Positions 50,722 to 59,588 of a stretch of 64,000 nt of DNA are shown here, in pieces. Numbering within the stretch: position 1 is the stretch's first letter; each line of letters opens with the position of its first letter. The position numbers and the translations under genes are program-made. The notes beneath the pieces were generated by a model. The model did not search any database. It was not told the DNA's origin and saw only the letters and a program-made list of their open reading frames with translations. The stretch comes from Microbacterium proteolyticum (GTDB taxonomy: Bacteria; Actinomycetota; Actinomycetes; Actinomycetales; Microbacteriaceae): the NCBI RefSeq assembly GCF_014192415.1, contig NZ_JACHXY010000002.1, positions 310,001 through 374,000 of the forward strand. Reading direction: 5' to 3'.

Positions 50722-51613
50722 TCAGCCTTTAACCGAACCGACGATGCCGCCGATAAGGAAGCGCTGGAGGAAAAGGTAGGCCGCCAGAAGCGGTGCAGCG
50801 ACAATCATGGTCGCCGCCGCCAGCAGTCCCCATTGATTGCTGTAGGTGCCTTGGAAGGCGTACAGCCCAAGGGAGATAGGGGCGTTGGCTGCTCTGGGTA
50901 GGAAGATCGTGGCCAGGATGATGTCATTCCATACACCGATGGCTTGGAGGATGAAGATAGTGGCGAGAGCGGGCTTGGCCATCGGCACCACGAACGTGAA
51001 GAGGTAACGCCAATACCCGCATCCGTCGACGGCTGCCGCCTCATCGAGTTCTTGCGGCAAAGAGCGCGTACCCGGCCATCAGGATGGGGCCGATACCCAC
51101 GCTGGCGGCCAAGATCAGGATGTAGCCGATCTGGGTGTTGTACAGCCCCAGCCGGAGCAGCAACTGGAACTGGGTAATGAGGGCATTCGGCAGGAATAGC
51201 AGGATGACGAAGAACGCATTCCACAGCCGTGGGAAGCGCAAGTAGTTGCGGGCGACCGGGAAGCCGAGAAGCAGGGACACCAGAGTCCCCAGACCGGCCG
51301 CCGTCGAGGTGTAGAGCACACTGTTGAGGATGTACGCGCCGAAGTTCCCCTGAATCCAAGCATCGACGAAATTACCGAACTGCGGATCGGTGACGACCCC
51401 AATCGGATCGGCGTTGAATGCCGCGTTCGACTTGAGCGCGGTGTTCAAGAGGAAAAGGAGAGGAAAGAGGTAGCACAGGATGACCACGCCCATCAGGACG
51501 TAGTTCACGACGGTGCTGGTGCGTACGGGCCGACGGCGACGCTGAACGTCCGCGGTGGCGGTGCGAGCTCCAGCGCGGGCGGAAACCCTCAGTGCGGCCT
51601 CTTGTGCAGTCAT
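50722..51613 (-). pseudogene. ABC sugar permease (MalG type), frameshifted
   Basis: The first part (51041-51613) encodes an N-terminus and membrane helices through ASVGIGPILMAGYALF and then stops at a TGA as AARTR. The second part (50722-51057 in another frame) continues with LPQELDEAAAVDGCGYWRYL (the EAA loop) and RFLIGGIVGSVKG. Joining them gives a normal permease of about 290 aa. The break is around 51050-51060, in CTCTTTGCCGCAAG; one extra base or two missing bases would explain it. A sequencing error, a recent mutation or programmed frameshifting cannot be distinguished; the permease partner looks intact. Confidence 0.85.
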
Positions 51614-52521
51614 AGCTTGGCCTCCCGGCGGCGGAGATAGATCAGGACGAGAGCGGCCACAGCACTGACGACGAAGAACTGAACGACAGAGATCGTCGCG
51701 GCATACCCCTGGGTTTGAGCGGCGCCGCTAGCCGTGCTGCCTCCGAACGCCTGCGAGAAGATCGCGAGGGACAGCAGCTGGGTAGCGGGATTGTTCGGTC
51801 CGGTCAGGACGTATGCCAGTTGGTAGCTCTGCAGCGACCCGACGATGGCGAGCAGGACATTCGCAGTCACTGACGGCGCGAGGAGAGGGATCGTAATGAA
51901 GCGTGTCCGCTGCCCGCCTGTCGCCCCGTCGATAGACGCTGCCTCATACAGTTCTTCCGGAATGGCTTGCAGTCCAGCGAGGTAGATCACGACAGCTACA
52001 CCCAGTCCAGCCCAGATCTGAACGAAGATCACGAGAGGAAGTGCTAGCGCCGGGTCTCCGAAGAAGGCTGAGTCCGCTGCAAACCACGACCACACGGTCG
52101 CCGCCGGCCCACGCGAGGGGTTGAAGAACAGCGACCAGATCAGGCCGATGACCGTGACACCCAGAATTGTCGGGAGGAACACGATAGCGCGGGTGAAGTT
52201 GCGGCCGCGAAGCTTCTGGTTCAGGAGCACCGCCACGGCCAACGCGATGGCGTTGATAATGACGGTGGACGCCACCGCGTAAATCAGGGTGTTCTGCAGC
52301 GCGTTCAGGTTGTAGCCGATACGCGCTGCCGAAAAGAATCGGACGAAGTTGTCGAAGCCCACCCAGTGGATGGGTATCCCGGGGAGTCCCTGGATGTCAG
52401 TGAAAGCGATGACGAACACCGCGGCGGCGGGGATGACAGTGAAGACGATCAAGAGGGCCATCGCGAACCAGAACGTCAGACGTAAAGGTGCTCGTGCCCC
52501 GAAGGGGTAAAACGCAGACAT
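51610..52521 (-). CDS. ABC sugar permease (MalF type)
   Basis: 303 aa, six membrane helices, with the EAA motif in PEELYEAASIDGATGGQRTR. The N-terminal helix is at about 16-40. Its stop overlaps the start of the frameshifted partner by 4 bp. With the binding protein it forms a CUT1-type importer; no ATPase gene is in the window, so a shared MsmK-like ATPase elsewhere must energise it (family knowledge). Confidence 0.93.
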   Translation of the reverse strand: MSAFYPFGARAPLRLTFWFAMALLIVFTVIPAAAVFVIAFTDIQGLPGIPIHWVGFDNFVRFFSAARIGYNLNALQNTLIYAVASTVIINAIALAVAVLLNQKLRGRNFTRAIVFLPTILGVTVIGLIWSLFFNPSRGPAATVWSWFAADSAFFGDPALALPLVIFVQIWAGLGVAVVIYLAGLQAIPEELYEAASIDGATGGQRTRFITIPLLAPSVTANVLLAIVGSLQSYQLAYVLTGPNNPATQLLSLAIFSQAFGGSTASGAAQTQGYAATISVVQFFVVSAVAALVLIYLRRREAKL

Positions 52522-52539
52522 GGCGTCCTTCTACCTGGG

Positions 52540-52572
52540 CCCAGGGAGGGGCGTAACCGCCTCCTCCCTGGG
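52540..52572 (-). promoter_or_regulatory. Hairpin between binding-protein and permease genes
   Basis: CCCAGGGAGG / CCTCCCTGGG, a perfect 10-bp stem with a 13-base loop, in the 59-bp gap after the binding-protein stop. Typical of hairpins that keep binding-protein mRNA more abundant than permease mRNA. Confidence 0.55.
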
Positions 52573-52580
52573 GGAGTGAA

Positions 52581-53909
52581 TTACTTGGCGGCTGCCTGCC
52601 AGGCGGATTCGGCTTCGTTGGCCGCCGCCTCGGGGTCAGCCTGACCCAGCGGCGCGATGGCGGTGTAATTGAACGGGAAGGTTGCCGCGGCACCGGCGTC
52701 GGGGTTCACGGTCCAGACGGTGTCCCATGCCGGCTCGAACGTGGCGGTGTAGTCCGAGAGCGAGGTCAGGAAGTCCGAGAGCTGGACGTTCGGCTGCGCG
52801 GGTGCGAACCCGGCCGTTCCCACGAACTGGGAATAGTTCTCGGGCTGCGAGAAGAAGTCCAGGTATGCCATGGCCGCGGTCTGGTTCGGACCGTTCGCAG
52901 CGATAGCCATGCGCAGCTCGACCTTGCCGCCGAGAGCTGCGTTGTCCGCGGCGTCGTCGCCACCCGGGAGGGGGAAGTATCCGTAATCGAAGGCGCCGTT
53001 GACGGCAGAGTCGATGACGAGCTGGTTCCACGTGCCGTCCACGGTCATCGCGAAGTCTCCCGCAGCGAATCCGCTGGGGACCGACGTGTAGTCCACTCCC
53101 GCGAAGTTCGGCTGAGCCCAGTCGTACAGGGACTGCACACGATCCAGCACTCGGAGCTGCTGACCTTCTGCGAGGTTCGTCGAACCGGACCAGATGGACT
53201 CCGCGAGAGCCTGCTTGTCCTGCGCACTGGGGTACATGCCCTGGACGAGGGAGAGCATTCCGAGACCGGCGGGCCAGCCGTCCTTCCCGCCGATCCCAAT
53301 CGGCGCGACACCGGCGTTCTCGAGGGTGTTGGCGACCTCGGTGAACTCGTCCCACGTGGTGGGCACCGAGAGTCCGTTGTCTTCGAATATCTGCTTGTTG
53401 TAGTACACCCCGGTGTAGTAACTCAGCCCAGTGGGAACGGTGTAGTCCTTGTCCTTGTACTTGAGCGAGTCAATGACGGTGGGGGTGAAGTTCTCAAGGA
53501 AGTCCTGGCCGGTGAGGTCGACGAAAAGTCCCGCGTCAGCTGCGGCTGCGTCGGCGCCGACAGCACCGCCGGGCACGTAGTCCGGCACCTGCACCGGGGC
53601 GGCCACCACGATGTCGACATCGCTGGCGGTGAGCCGGGAGGACCTACTGGCGGCGTAGTTGTTGTTCGGGATCGAGCTGAAGTTGACCGTCACGTCGGGA
53701 TAGGCAGCCTGGAAGTCGGCATTCAGCTCTTCGAAAGCCTGGTCGGACGCATCGGCGCTGGAGACAAGGACTTCCAGCGTGCCGGTCGGCGTTCCGCCGT
53801 CGTTGGCGGGTGTGGCGCCGGAGCAACCGGCCACTGCGACGGCGGTGACGATGACTCCGACAGCGGCAAGAGAAGCGCGAATTCGTCGCGCGGGTGATGC
53901 TGCGTTCAT
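52581..53909 (-). CDS. ABC sugar-binding lipoprotein
   Basis: 442 aa. Signal peptide with lipobox AVAVAGC (Cys28 or so), then the type I binding protein fold of the carbohydrate (SBP_bac_1) family: LEVLVSSADASDQAFEELNA, PTGLSYYTGVYYNKQIFEDN, WDEFTEVANTLENAGVAPIG, GDFAMTVDGTWNQLVID and AAMAYLDFFSQPENYSQFVG. ATG 53909 is preferred over the upstream GTG because of its distance from AGGAG. A LacI operator lies 24 bp upstream of the start. Confidence 0.93.
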   Translation of the reverse strand: MNAASPARRIRASLAAVGVIVTAVAVAGCSGATPANDGGTPTGTLEVLVSSADASDQAFEELNADFQAAYPDVTVNFSSIPNNNYAASRSSRLTASDVDIVVAAPVQVPDYVPGGAVGADAAAADAGLFVDLTGQDFLENFTPTVIDSLKYKDKDYTVPTGLSYYTGVYYNKQIFEDNGLSVPTTWDEFTEVANTLENAGVAPIGIGGKDGWPAGLGMLSLVQGMYPSAQDKQALAESIWSGSTNLAEGQQLRVLDRVQSLYDWAQPNFAGVDYTSVPSGFAAGDFAMTVDGTWNQLVIDSAVNGAFDYGYFPLPGGDDAADNAALGGKVELRMAIAANGPNQTAAMAYLDFFSQPENYSQFVGTAGFAPAQPNVQLSDFLTSLSDYTATFEPAWDTVWTVNPDAGAAATFPFNYTAIAPLGQADPEAAANEAESAWQAAAK

Positions 53910-53932
53910 GGCTGAGAGCACTCCTTTGTGTT

Positions 53933-53949
53933 ACCGAAACGCTTCGGTA
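53933..53949. promoter_or_regulatory. LacI-type operator 1, ABC/GH130 operon
   Basis: ACCGAAACGCTTCGGTA, a near-perfect palindrome with the central CG typical of LacI-family sites, located 24 bp before the binding-protein start and 80 bp before the regulator gene. Confidence 0.8.
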
Positions 53950-54028
53950 ACGAGAAGCTAGCGCACAGGGCGGCGAAACGGAAGCGGATCTTTCGGGCGT
54001 TATGAACTGGTCCGGTATGGTCTGCACC

Positions 54029-55069
54029 ATGTCCAAGGCATCGCCCCGTGCGACCATCACAGACGTCGCAAGGGCAGCTGGCGTCGCGATCAGTTCGGCG
54101 TCGGCCGCTCTGAACGACCGGCCCGGCGTCTCTACGGAGACTCGTGTTCGTGTCCGTGCCGTCGCCGATCAACTCGGGTACGTGCCAGCCCTCGCTGGCA
54201 GGAGCCTCGCCTCAAAACGTGCTTTCTCGGTAGGTTTCGTCGTCGAGCGGGACTACGACATCATTCAATCCGACCCATTCTTCGGCGGCTTCATCGGCGG
54301 CATCGAGGAGTCCCTGACCCCACGCGGCTATGCGCTCGCCCTGCAGATCTCGCAAGACGAAGCGGGAAGCGAAGCCCGTCTGGTCGAGCTGATCGAGTCG
54401 CGTCGCGTCGACGGCCTTTTCCTCGACGAGATTCGTATCAACGACTCCCGCCTCGCCGCTCTCAGTGCGCGCAATGCACCCGTCGTTGCAGCGAACGCAC
54501 CCCGGGGAGAGTTCCCGTTCCCATCGGTGCGGCAGGACGGAACGGCTGCCATCCGGAGCCTGGTGGAAGAGCTTGTCAAGCTAGGACATAGGAGAATCGC
54601 ACACGTCACCGGGCCCGACGCCTACGAACACTCCATCGAGCGCCGCGACGCATGGGCCTCCGCGATGCTTTCGCACGGGCTGGAGCCTGACGTCGTGATC
54701 CCGGGAGACTTCACCTACGAGGGAGGCGAGCACGCTGCCGACCTGCTCGTCGAAGACGATAGAGGCGCTACCGCGGTATTTTGCGCCAACGACTTATCCG
54801 CCATCGGCGTGATGAACCGGCTGCACAGGCGCGGCGTCCGAGTCCCGGAAGACATCAGCATCGTGGGGTACGACGACATCAGTCTGGGCCGCTACGTTCG
54901 GCCCACCCTGTCCACAGTGCAGACCAGCCCGCGCCTTCTCGGCACGGTGGCGGCAGAAATGCTGCTCGCGGCCATCGAGGGCGCCAAAGTCCAGGACATC
55001 GAGGTGGCACCAGCCGCCTTCGTTCGCCGGGAGTCCATCTCCACCCGACCCGCTGACGTGAAGCACTAG
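54029..55069 (+). CDS. LacI-family transcriptional regulator
   Basis: 346 aa. N-terminal HTH ATITDVARAAGVAISSASAA with hinge LAGRSLASKRAFSVGFVVE, then a periplasmic-binding-protein-like sensor (VDGLFLDEIRIND, FCANDLSAIGVMNRLHRRG, IVGYDDISLGRYVRPTLSTV). The ATG at 54029 is only a few bases after TATGGT, so the message is probably leaderless. It diverges from the ABC operon and by operator position should repress that operon and the two secreted enzymes. Confidence 0.92.
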   Translation: MSKASPRATITDVARAAGVAISSASAALNDRPGVSTETRVRVRAVADQLGYVPALAGRSLASKRAFSVGFVVERDYDIIQSDPFFGGFIGGIEESLTPRGYALALQISQDEAGSEARLVELIESRRVDGLFLDEIRINDSRLAALSARNAPVVAANAPRGEFPFPSVRQDGTAAIRSLVEELVKLGHRRIAHVTGPDAYEHSIERRDAWASAMLSHGLEPDVVIPGDFTYEGGEHAADLLVEDDRGATAVFCANDLSAIGVMNRLHRRGVRVPEDISIVGYDDISLGRYVRPTLSTVQTSPRLLGTVAAEMLLAAIEGAKVQDIEVAPAAFVRRESISTRPADVKH

Positions 55070-55172
55070 ACATCGCGTCCGACGAGGGCCCCCGCGCGTA
55101 GGGCAGAGCATACTCAATCGCCGCCTCTTAGGCCTAAGGCCTGGGCGAGCCTGTGGCTTGCCTATTTACTTA

Positions 55173-55189
55173 ACCGAAACGCTTCGGTA
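55173..55189 (+). promoter_or_regulatory. LacI-type operator 2, secreted enzyme gene
   Basis: The same 17 bases as operator 1 (ACCGAAACGCTTCGGTA), 59 bp before the GTG of the large secreted enzyme. Confidence 0.8.
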
Positions 55190-55247
55190 CGTTGTCGTCC
55201 GCGGCTCCCGTGAGACGCCGCTCCCTCACCCATCAAAGGAGATCAAG

Positions 55248-57716
55248 GTGTTTCGACGCACGAAGATCGCGGCGACGATCGTGGCCATGGCCACGGCTAC
55301 GGCCCTTGTAGGACCCGCGGCAGTCGCGGCCCCACAGCCCCCAAGACCCGTGGGCTACGTCGACCAGTTCATGTCGGGCACTCCATCCCCGTTGGCGGCG
55401 TTCAACTGGAAGCAGCGAGCAATCGACTACGACAGCTTCGCCTACAACTGGAACCAGCCAGGCGCGCATCGGACCATCTACGCGGACACCACGCACAACA
55501 ACATGACGACCGACTCCTACAAGATGCCCTCCTACTACGGGGACCTCCGCATCGACGGGACGACCGCCACAGACGGCAACCAGGAGGCGCTCGGTCAGCT
55601 CGCGTCGGTCGTGGGAGCGAGTCTTGTCGGAGTGAACAAGGCCAACCAGGGTGGCTATAACTACGTCGACATGTCGAGAACCTTCTTCCACCCCAGCCTC
55701 GGTATCGCATTGAACGGATCGCGCCCTGATGTGAACGGAGGTGCAGATAGCTGGTGGTACACCACGCTTGCCAACTCGCTCTACATGATGCTCGGCGATC
55801 AATACCCCACCAGTAACAACATGACCACCATCCAGACAAGCATCGCCGACAAGTACTACGCGGCAGTCGTCGCCCTCGGCGGCGCGAACGCCAACTTCGA
55901 TGGCCAGGGATTCAACTTCAACACGATGACCCGCTACGCCGGCGTCCGCAACGAAGGTGGCGACGGTGCCACCGGAACAGCAGCAATCCTCCTCTGGGCA
56001 TACAGCCGCTTCGGCGACCCGAAATACCTTCAGGGCGCAAAGTGGAGCCTCGACTACCTCGAGCGTTCGAACGGACGCCTCTACTACGAGATCCTCCCCG
56101 TACTCGCCCCCTACCTTGCTGCGCGGATGAACGCGCAGTTCGGAACCAACTACGACGTGGGCCGCCTGTTCAACGGCATTCTCGACGTCAACCCCGTCCG
56201 GCCCACCTGGGGCTCAATGCGCGGCCAGTGGGGTGGGTATGACGTCGGCGGGCTGCAGGGCCAAATCATCGATAACTACGGACCCGGCTCCGGCGGGTAC
56301 GGGTTCGCCATGAACACCTTCGCCGCGAGTTTTCTCGCACCCACAGTGAAGTACGACACGCGATTCGCCAACAGTGTGGGGAAGTACATGCTCCACATGA
56401 GCAACGCTTCCCGGTTCTACTACCCCGATCAGCTCCCAGCCGCCAACCAGGGGGACGGGTCCCGATGGATCAACGCACCGGAGAAGGTACTCGCCTATGA
56501 AGGTCTTCGTGAGGAGTTCAACGGCACCCGCCCGATGGCCACCAGCGACGTCACTCGCTTCGGATACGGCGGAGGTGACTCTGATCTCGGCCTGTACGGC
56601 TCCGCATGGGTCGGATTCCTCGGCGCCACGGTCGCCGACACCAACGTCGCGAACGTACGGCGAGTGGATCTGAACGCGCTGGACTTCTACGGTGACAAAG
56701 GTCTCCCGAGGTACCTGTACTACAACCCGAACAACGTCGCGGCGAGCATTCAGGTCACGGTGCCCACGGCGTCGAGCGTGTACGACGCGGTCTCCGATAC
56801 GTTGCTGTCCAGCAGCGTGACCGGTACGACAACCATCGTGGTTCCTCCGGGCTCCTCCCGGGTCATCGTGCTGGGCGCCGCAAACGGCTCGCTCACACGT
56901 TCGGGCGGAAAGACGTTCATCAATGGAGCAACGGTGTCCTACCGCTCCGGCGCCCCCGACCTCGCTTACGGTCAACCGGTCACGGCCAGCTCCACCACGA
57001 ACGGCAACGTCGCCGCCAACCTCACGGACGGCACCACCGCACGTCGATGGGAATCGCAGACAGCCGACCCGCAGTGGGTGACGGTGGAACTCCCGAACAC
57101 TTCCACGGTCAACCGGGTAGTGATGCGGTGGGAGGTTGCCTCCGCGAAGGCTTTCAACGTCCAGGTGTCCCCCGACAACGCGACGTGGACGAACGTCTAC
57201 ACCACGACCAACGGGCCGGGAGGAACACAGACCGTCACCTTCAACCCGGTGACCGCAAAGTTCCTGCGTGTGCTGATGACACAGCGCAATACGGGCTGGG
57301 CTTACTCCATGTTCGACCTCGAGGTGTACAACGACAATCTTGCAGCGTCCGCTCCGACATCCGCCAGTTCCACAACGAACGGCAACCTTTCGTCGTATCT
57401 CACCGACGCCAACCTGTCGACGCGGTGGGAATCGCAGACAACTGACCCGCAGTCGGTGACCATCGACCTGGGCAGCCAGCAGACGGTAGGCCGAGTCGTC
57501 ACCAGATGGGAAGTGGCCTCAGCGAAGTCGTATCAGATCCGCGTTTCACCGGACAACGTCAACTGGACCACCGTCTACACCACGACCGCCGGCGCCGGCG
57601 GCATTCAGAACAATGCGTTCACTCCCGTCAGCGGCAGGTACGTGAAGGTGGACATGACGCAGCGGAACACCGTATACGCCTACTCCATCTATGACCTGGA
57701 GGTGTACGGACAGTAG
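55248..57716 (+). CDS. Secreted enzyme-like protein with unrecognised catalytic region and two F5/8C domains
   Basis: 822 aa. Sec signal peptide (residues 1-28, ending AVAA). Residues about 30-545 are rich in Trp/Tyr/Asn and look like an alpha-toroid (stretches FGDPKYLQGAKWSLDYLERS, RLYYEILPVLAPYLAARMN, GPGSGGYGFAMNTFAASFLA); acidic candidates include RIDGTTATDGNQEAL and RPDVNGGADSWWYTTLANS. I do not recognise a glycoside hydrolase or lyase family. Two F5/8 type C (CBM32-like) modules end the protein (about 571-693 and 697-822), each beginning ASSTTNGN and closing DLEVY. GTG 55248 has GGAG six bases upstream. Confidence 0.8.
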   Translation: MFRRTKIAATIVAMATATALVGPAAVAAPQPPRPVGYVDQFMSGTPSPLAAFNWKQRAIDYDSFAYNWNQPGAHRTIYADTTHNNMTTDSYKMPSYYGDLRIDGTTATDGNQEALGQLASVVGASLVGVNKANQGGYNYVDMSRTFFHPSLGIALNGSRPDVNGGADSWWYTTLANSLYMMLGDQYPTSNNMTTIQTSIADKYYAAVVALGGANANFDGQGFNFNTMTRYAGVRNEGGDGATGTAAILLWAYSRFGDPKYLQGAKWSLDYLERSNGRLYYEILPVLAPYLAARMNAQFGTNYDVGRLFNGILDVNPVRPTWGSMRGQWGGYDVGGLQGQIIDNYGPGSGGYGFAMNTFAASFLAPTVKYDTRFANSVGKYMLHMSNASRFYYPDQLPAANQGDGSRWINAPEKVLAYEGLREEFNGTRPMATSDVTRFGYGGGDSDLGLYGSAWVGFLGATVADTNVANVRRVDLNALDFYGDKGLPRYLYYNPNNVAASIQVTVPTASSVYDAVSDTLLSSSVTGTTTIVVPPGSSRVIVLGAANGSLTRSGGKTFINGATVSYRSGAPDLAYGQPVTASSTTNGNVAANLTDGTTARRWESQTADPQWVTVELPNTSTVNRVVMRWEVASAKAFNVQVSPDNATWTNVYTTTNGPGGTQTVTFNPVTAKFLRVLMTQRNTGWAYSMFDLEVYNDNLAASAPTSASSTTNGNLSSYLTDANLSTRWESQTTDPQSVTIDLGSQQTVGRVVTRWEVASAKSYQIRVSPDNVNWTTVYTTTAGAGGIQNNAFTPVSGRYVKVDMTQRNTVYAYSIYDLEVYGQ

Positions 57717-57726
57717 AGGCTTGCAC

Positions 57727-57764
57727 GGGGAGCCTGATCGCACCACCTTGCGGGCAGGCTCCCC
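57727..57764 (+). terminator. Terminator after the secreted enzyme gene
   Basis: GGGGAGCCTG / CAGGCTCCCC, a 10-bp perfect stem with an 18-base loop beginning 10 bp after the stop codon; followed by CATTC. Confidence 0.65.
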
Positions 57765-57812
57765 CATTCACATATCCGGGGCAACAATGCGGTGCGGAAT
57801 GACTGCGCGTCG

Positions 57813-57829
57813 ACCGGAACGTTTCAGTA
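57813..57829 (+). promoter_or_regulatory. LacI-type operator 3, esterase gene (degenerate)
   Basis: ACCGGAACGTTTCAGTA, matching 14 of 17 bases of operators 1 and 2, about 106 bp upstream of the esterase ATG. Confidence 0.6.
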
Positions 57830-57934
57830 TCGGGTACGAACGGCTGCGGCTTCGCCCGCCCGTGCTGTCCTATCGCCGAGGCGCACCCTAGCCATCGCGG
57901 ACGGTCGCAGAACGTGCCGTCAGAGGAGATTGCA

Positions 57935-59113
57935 ATGCACGTGAATTTTCAACGCCCATCGCGACGTACGGCGGTGGTGGTCGCCGCGGTAGGACTCGCT
58001 GGCGCCCTCACGCTCGGAATGTTTGCTGCTACCCCCGCGTCAGCGGCGCTCCCCGGAACCTCGAACGGCGGAGTTCGCATCATGCCTCTCGGGGATTCAA
58101 TCACCTTCGGCCAAGGGTTGGATAACCCGTCGGGGCCTTACGGGGGATACCGCACGGAGCTCTGGAACGTTCTGGCTCAGTCGGGTGCGACGGTGGATTT
58201 CGTCGGCGGCGAGTCGGCAGGACCATCCACTATCGACCGAGATCACGAAGGCCATCCAGGCTGGACCATAGATATGGTCTCCGCCCAGGTGGGAAGGTGG
58301 CTGTACTCTGCCGATCCGCACACCATTTTGCTGCAGATCGGCGCGAATGACGTGCGGCCCGGCACCTTCGTGAGTATCGCGGAGATGGAAAGCGACCTGT
58401 CCTCTCTCGTCGACCGGATCAGAGCCGTGAAGCCGAACGCGCGTCTTCTTCTCGCCTCTACAACCCCTGCCGGCATCGGGTACGACGTCGTCGAGCAGCG
58501 GATCGAGCAGTACAACGCGCGAGTGAAGGTAGTAGCCCAGTCGAAAGGCCCGAACGTGCAGTTCGTCGACATCTTCGGCGCTCTCAACCGCACGGACATC
58601 AGCGACGATCTGCATCCTTCTCTTTCTGGCTACACGAAGATGGGCCAGGCGTGGGCGTTTGCGCTCCGGACGAGCAGTCTGCAACCCCTGCAGCCGGTGC
58701 ATTCGGTTCAGCCTGTAGACGGTGTCCTCATCGCCATGAAGGGCAATAACGGGAAGTACGTCAGCGCGTGGCAGGGCCCAGCCGACACGCCGCTTCAGAC
58801 AACATCGCCCCACGCGGGCGGATGGGAGCACTTCCGGCTCGTGAACGTGGGCAACGGGTACTGGGCACTGAAGTCCGTGGGGAATGGTCTTTACGTGAAC
58901 GTGGTCGACGGGGTTCTCTTTGCCAACTCTGCCACCTATCAAGGGGTTCCATCGACGATGTTCAGGTGGGTGGATCTCGGCAATCAGCAGTTTGCACTCG
59001 CGTCGACCAACGGCTACGTCGTGAGCGCGCGGATCGGCACCACGAATGCCCCGTTGCACGCAGTGGCGCCGCATGTGGGTGGTTGGGAGACACTCACCTG
59101 GAGCCTGGTGTGA
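57935..59113 (+). CDS. Secreted CE3-like SGNH esterase with C-terminal trefoil-like domain
   Basis: 392 aa. Signal peptide to about residue 38 (TPASA). SGNH domain 45-255: VRIMPLGDSITFGQG (Ser55), DHEGHPGWTID, LLQIGANDVRPG and DDLHPSLSGYTKMGQ, the pattern of carbohydrate esterase family 3 acetylesterases. C-terminal 260-392 holds three repeats of a fascin-like beta-trefoil (VLIAMKGNNGKYVSAWQGPA, YWALKSVGNGLYVNV, FALASTNGYVVSARIGTTNA). It would remove acetyl groups outside the cell. ATG 57935 has GAGGAG six bases upstream. Confidence 0.85.
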   Translation: MHVNFQRPSRRTAVVVAAVGLAGALTLGMFAATPASAALPGTSNGGVRIMPLGDSITFGQGLDNPSGPYGGYRTELWNVLAQSGATVDFVGGESAGPSTIDRDHEGHPGWTIDMVSAQVGRWLYSADPHTILLQIGANDVRPGTFVSIAEMESDLSSLVDRIRAVKPNARLLLASTTPAGIGYDVVEQRIEQYNARVKVVAQSKGPNVQFVDIFGALNRTDISDDLHPSLSGYTKMGQAWAFALRTSSLQPLQPVHSVQPVDGVLIAMKGNNGKYVSAWQGPADTPLQTTSPHAGGWEHFRLVNVGNGYWALKSVGNGLYVNVVDGVLFANSATYQGVPSTMFRWVDLGNQQFALASTNGYVVSARIGTTNAPLHAVAPHVGGWETLTWSLV

Positions 59114-59324
59114 CGGCAGCGTCAAACAGGCCACCTTCTCATCGGGACCGTTGACTTGAGGTCCAGCGAGGGAACAGGCGAGTGTGATCACGGTCGGCAC
59201 GGGCAACCCCTGCGGTCGATGTCGGCCCGCGTGGTGATGGGTCCCCCGACGAGGTGTTCGGCGGCCGCGCGCCCCGCGAGCTCCCAGGACACTGGAGGGA
59301 CTGCGAAACGAGGATTGGAGCCGC

Positions 59325-59471
59325 ATGAAATTAACTCCGGAGGAACGCCGCCGCGGTGCGGAGGAAGTGTTCGCGTCGCCCCTGAACAGGATAAATAGGG
59401 ACAACGCGACCGAGGTGTTCCACGAGGCCGGCTTCCGCGTGATTACGGGGAAATTGACGAGTCCAAAGTAG
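59325..59471 (+). CDS. 48-aa orphan ORF overlapping the CAT tRNA
   Basis: Starts MKLTPEERRRGAEEVFASPL and ends VITGKLTSPK. It uses TTA and ATA codons that are rare elsewhere in this window and has GGAG nine bases before the ATG, so it may be a real small gene or the remnant of a larger one of foreign origin. Its stop overlaps the 3' end of the minus-strand tRNA by 3 bp. No family recognised. Confidence 0.45.
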   Translation: MKLTPEERRRGAEEVFASPLNRINRDNATEVFHEAGFRVITGKLTSPK

Positions 59472-59542
59472 GGCGGGTGGGACTTGAACCCACGATCGTC
59501 GGGTTATGAGCCCGCTGCCTTGACCAGCTTGGCCACCGCCCC
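59469..59542 (-). tRNA. tRNA with CAT anticodon (Met elongator, or Ile2)
   Basis: 74 nt on the minus strand: acceptor GGGGCGG with CCGCCCT (a G1-U72 wobble pair) and discriminator A, anticodon stem CGGG/CCCG around loop CTCATAA, T-arm GTGGGTTCAAGTCCCAC. The CAT anticodon leaves elongator Met or lysidine-modified Ile2 as choices; it lacks the three G-C pairs of initiator tRNA in the expected place. CCA is not encoded. Confidence 0.88.
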
Positions 59543-59588
59543 CAGCGACGAAGAGCCTACCGGCATCCGTCTTCCGCCGCCGCCCGCG

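Noticed and set aside
56960..57710. Long internal DNA similarity in the secreted enzyme gene, considered as a recent duplication or repeat element
   Set aside because: It corresponds to two F5/8C domains, an ordinary protein-level duplication.
46784..59471. Sugar locus as an integrated island at the CAT tRNA
   Set aside because: No integrase and no second copy of the tRNA 3' end were seen, so boundaries cannot be supported; only the orphan frame is noted.
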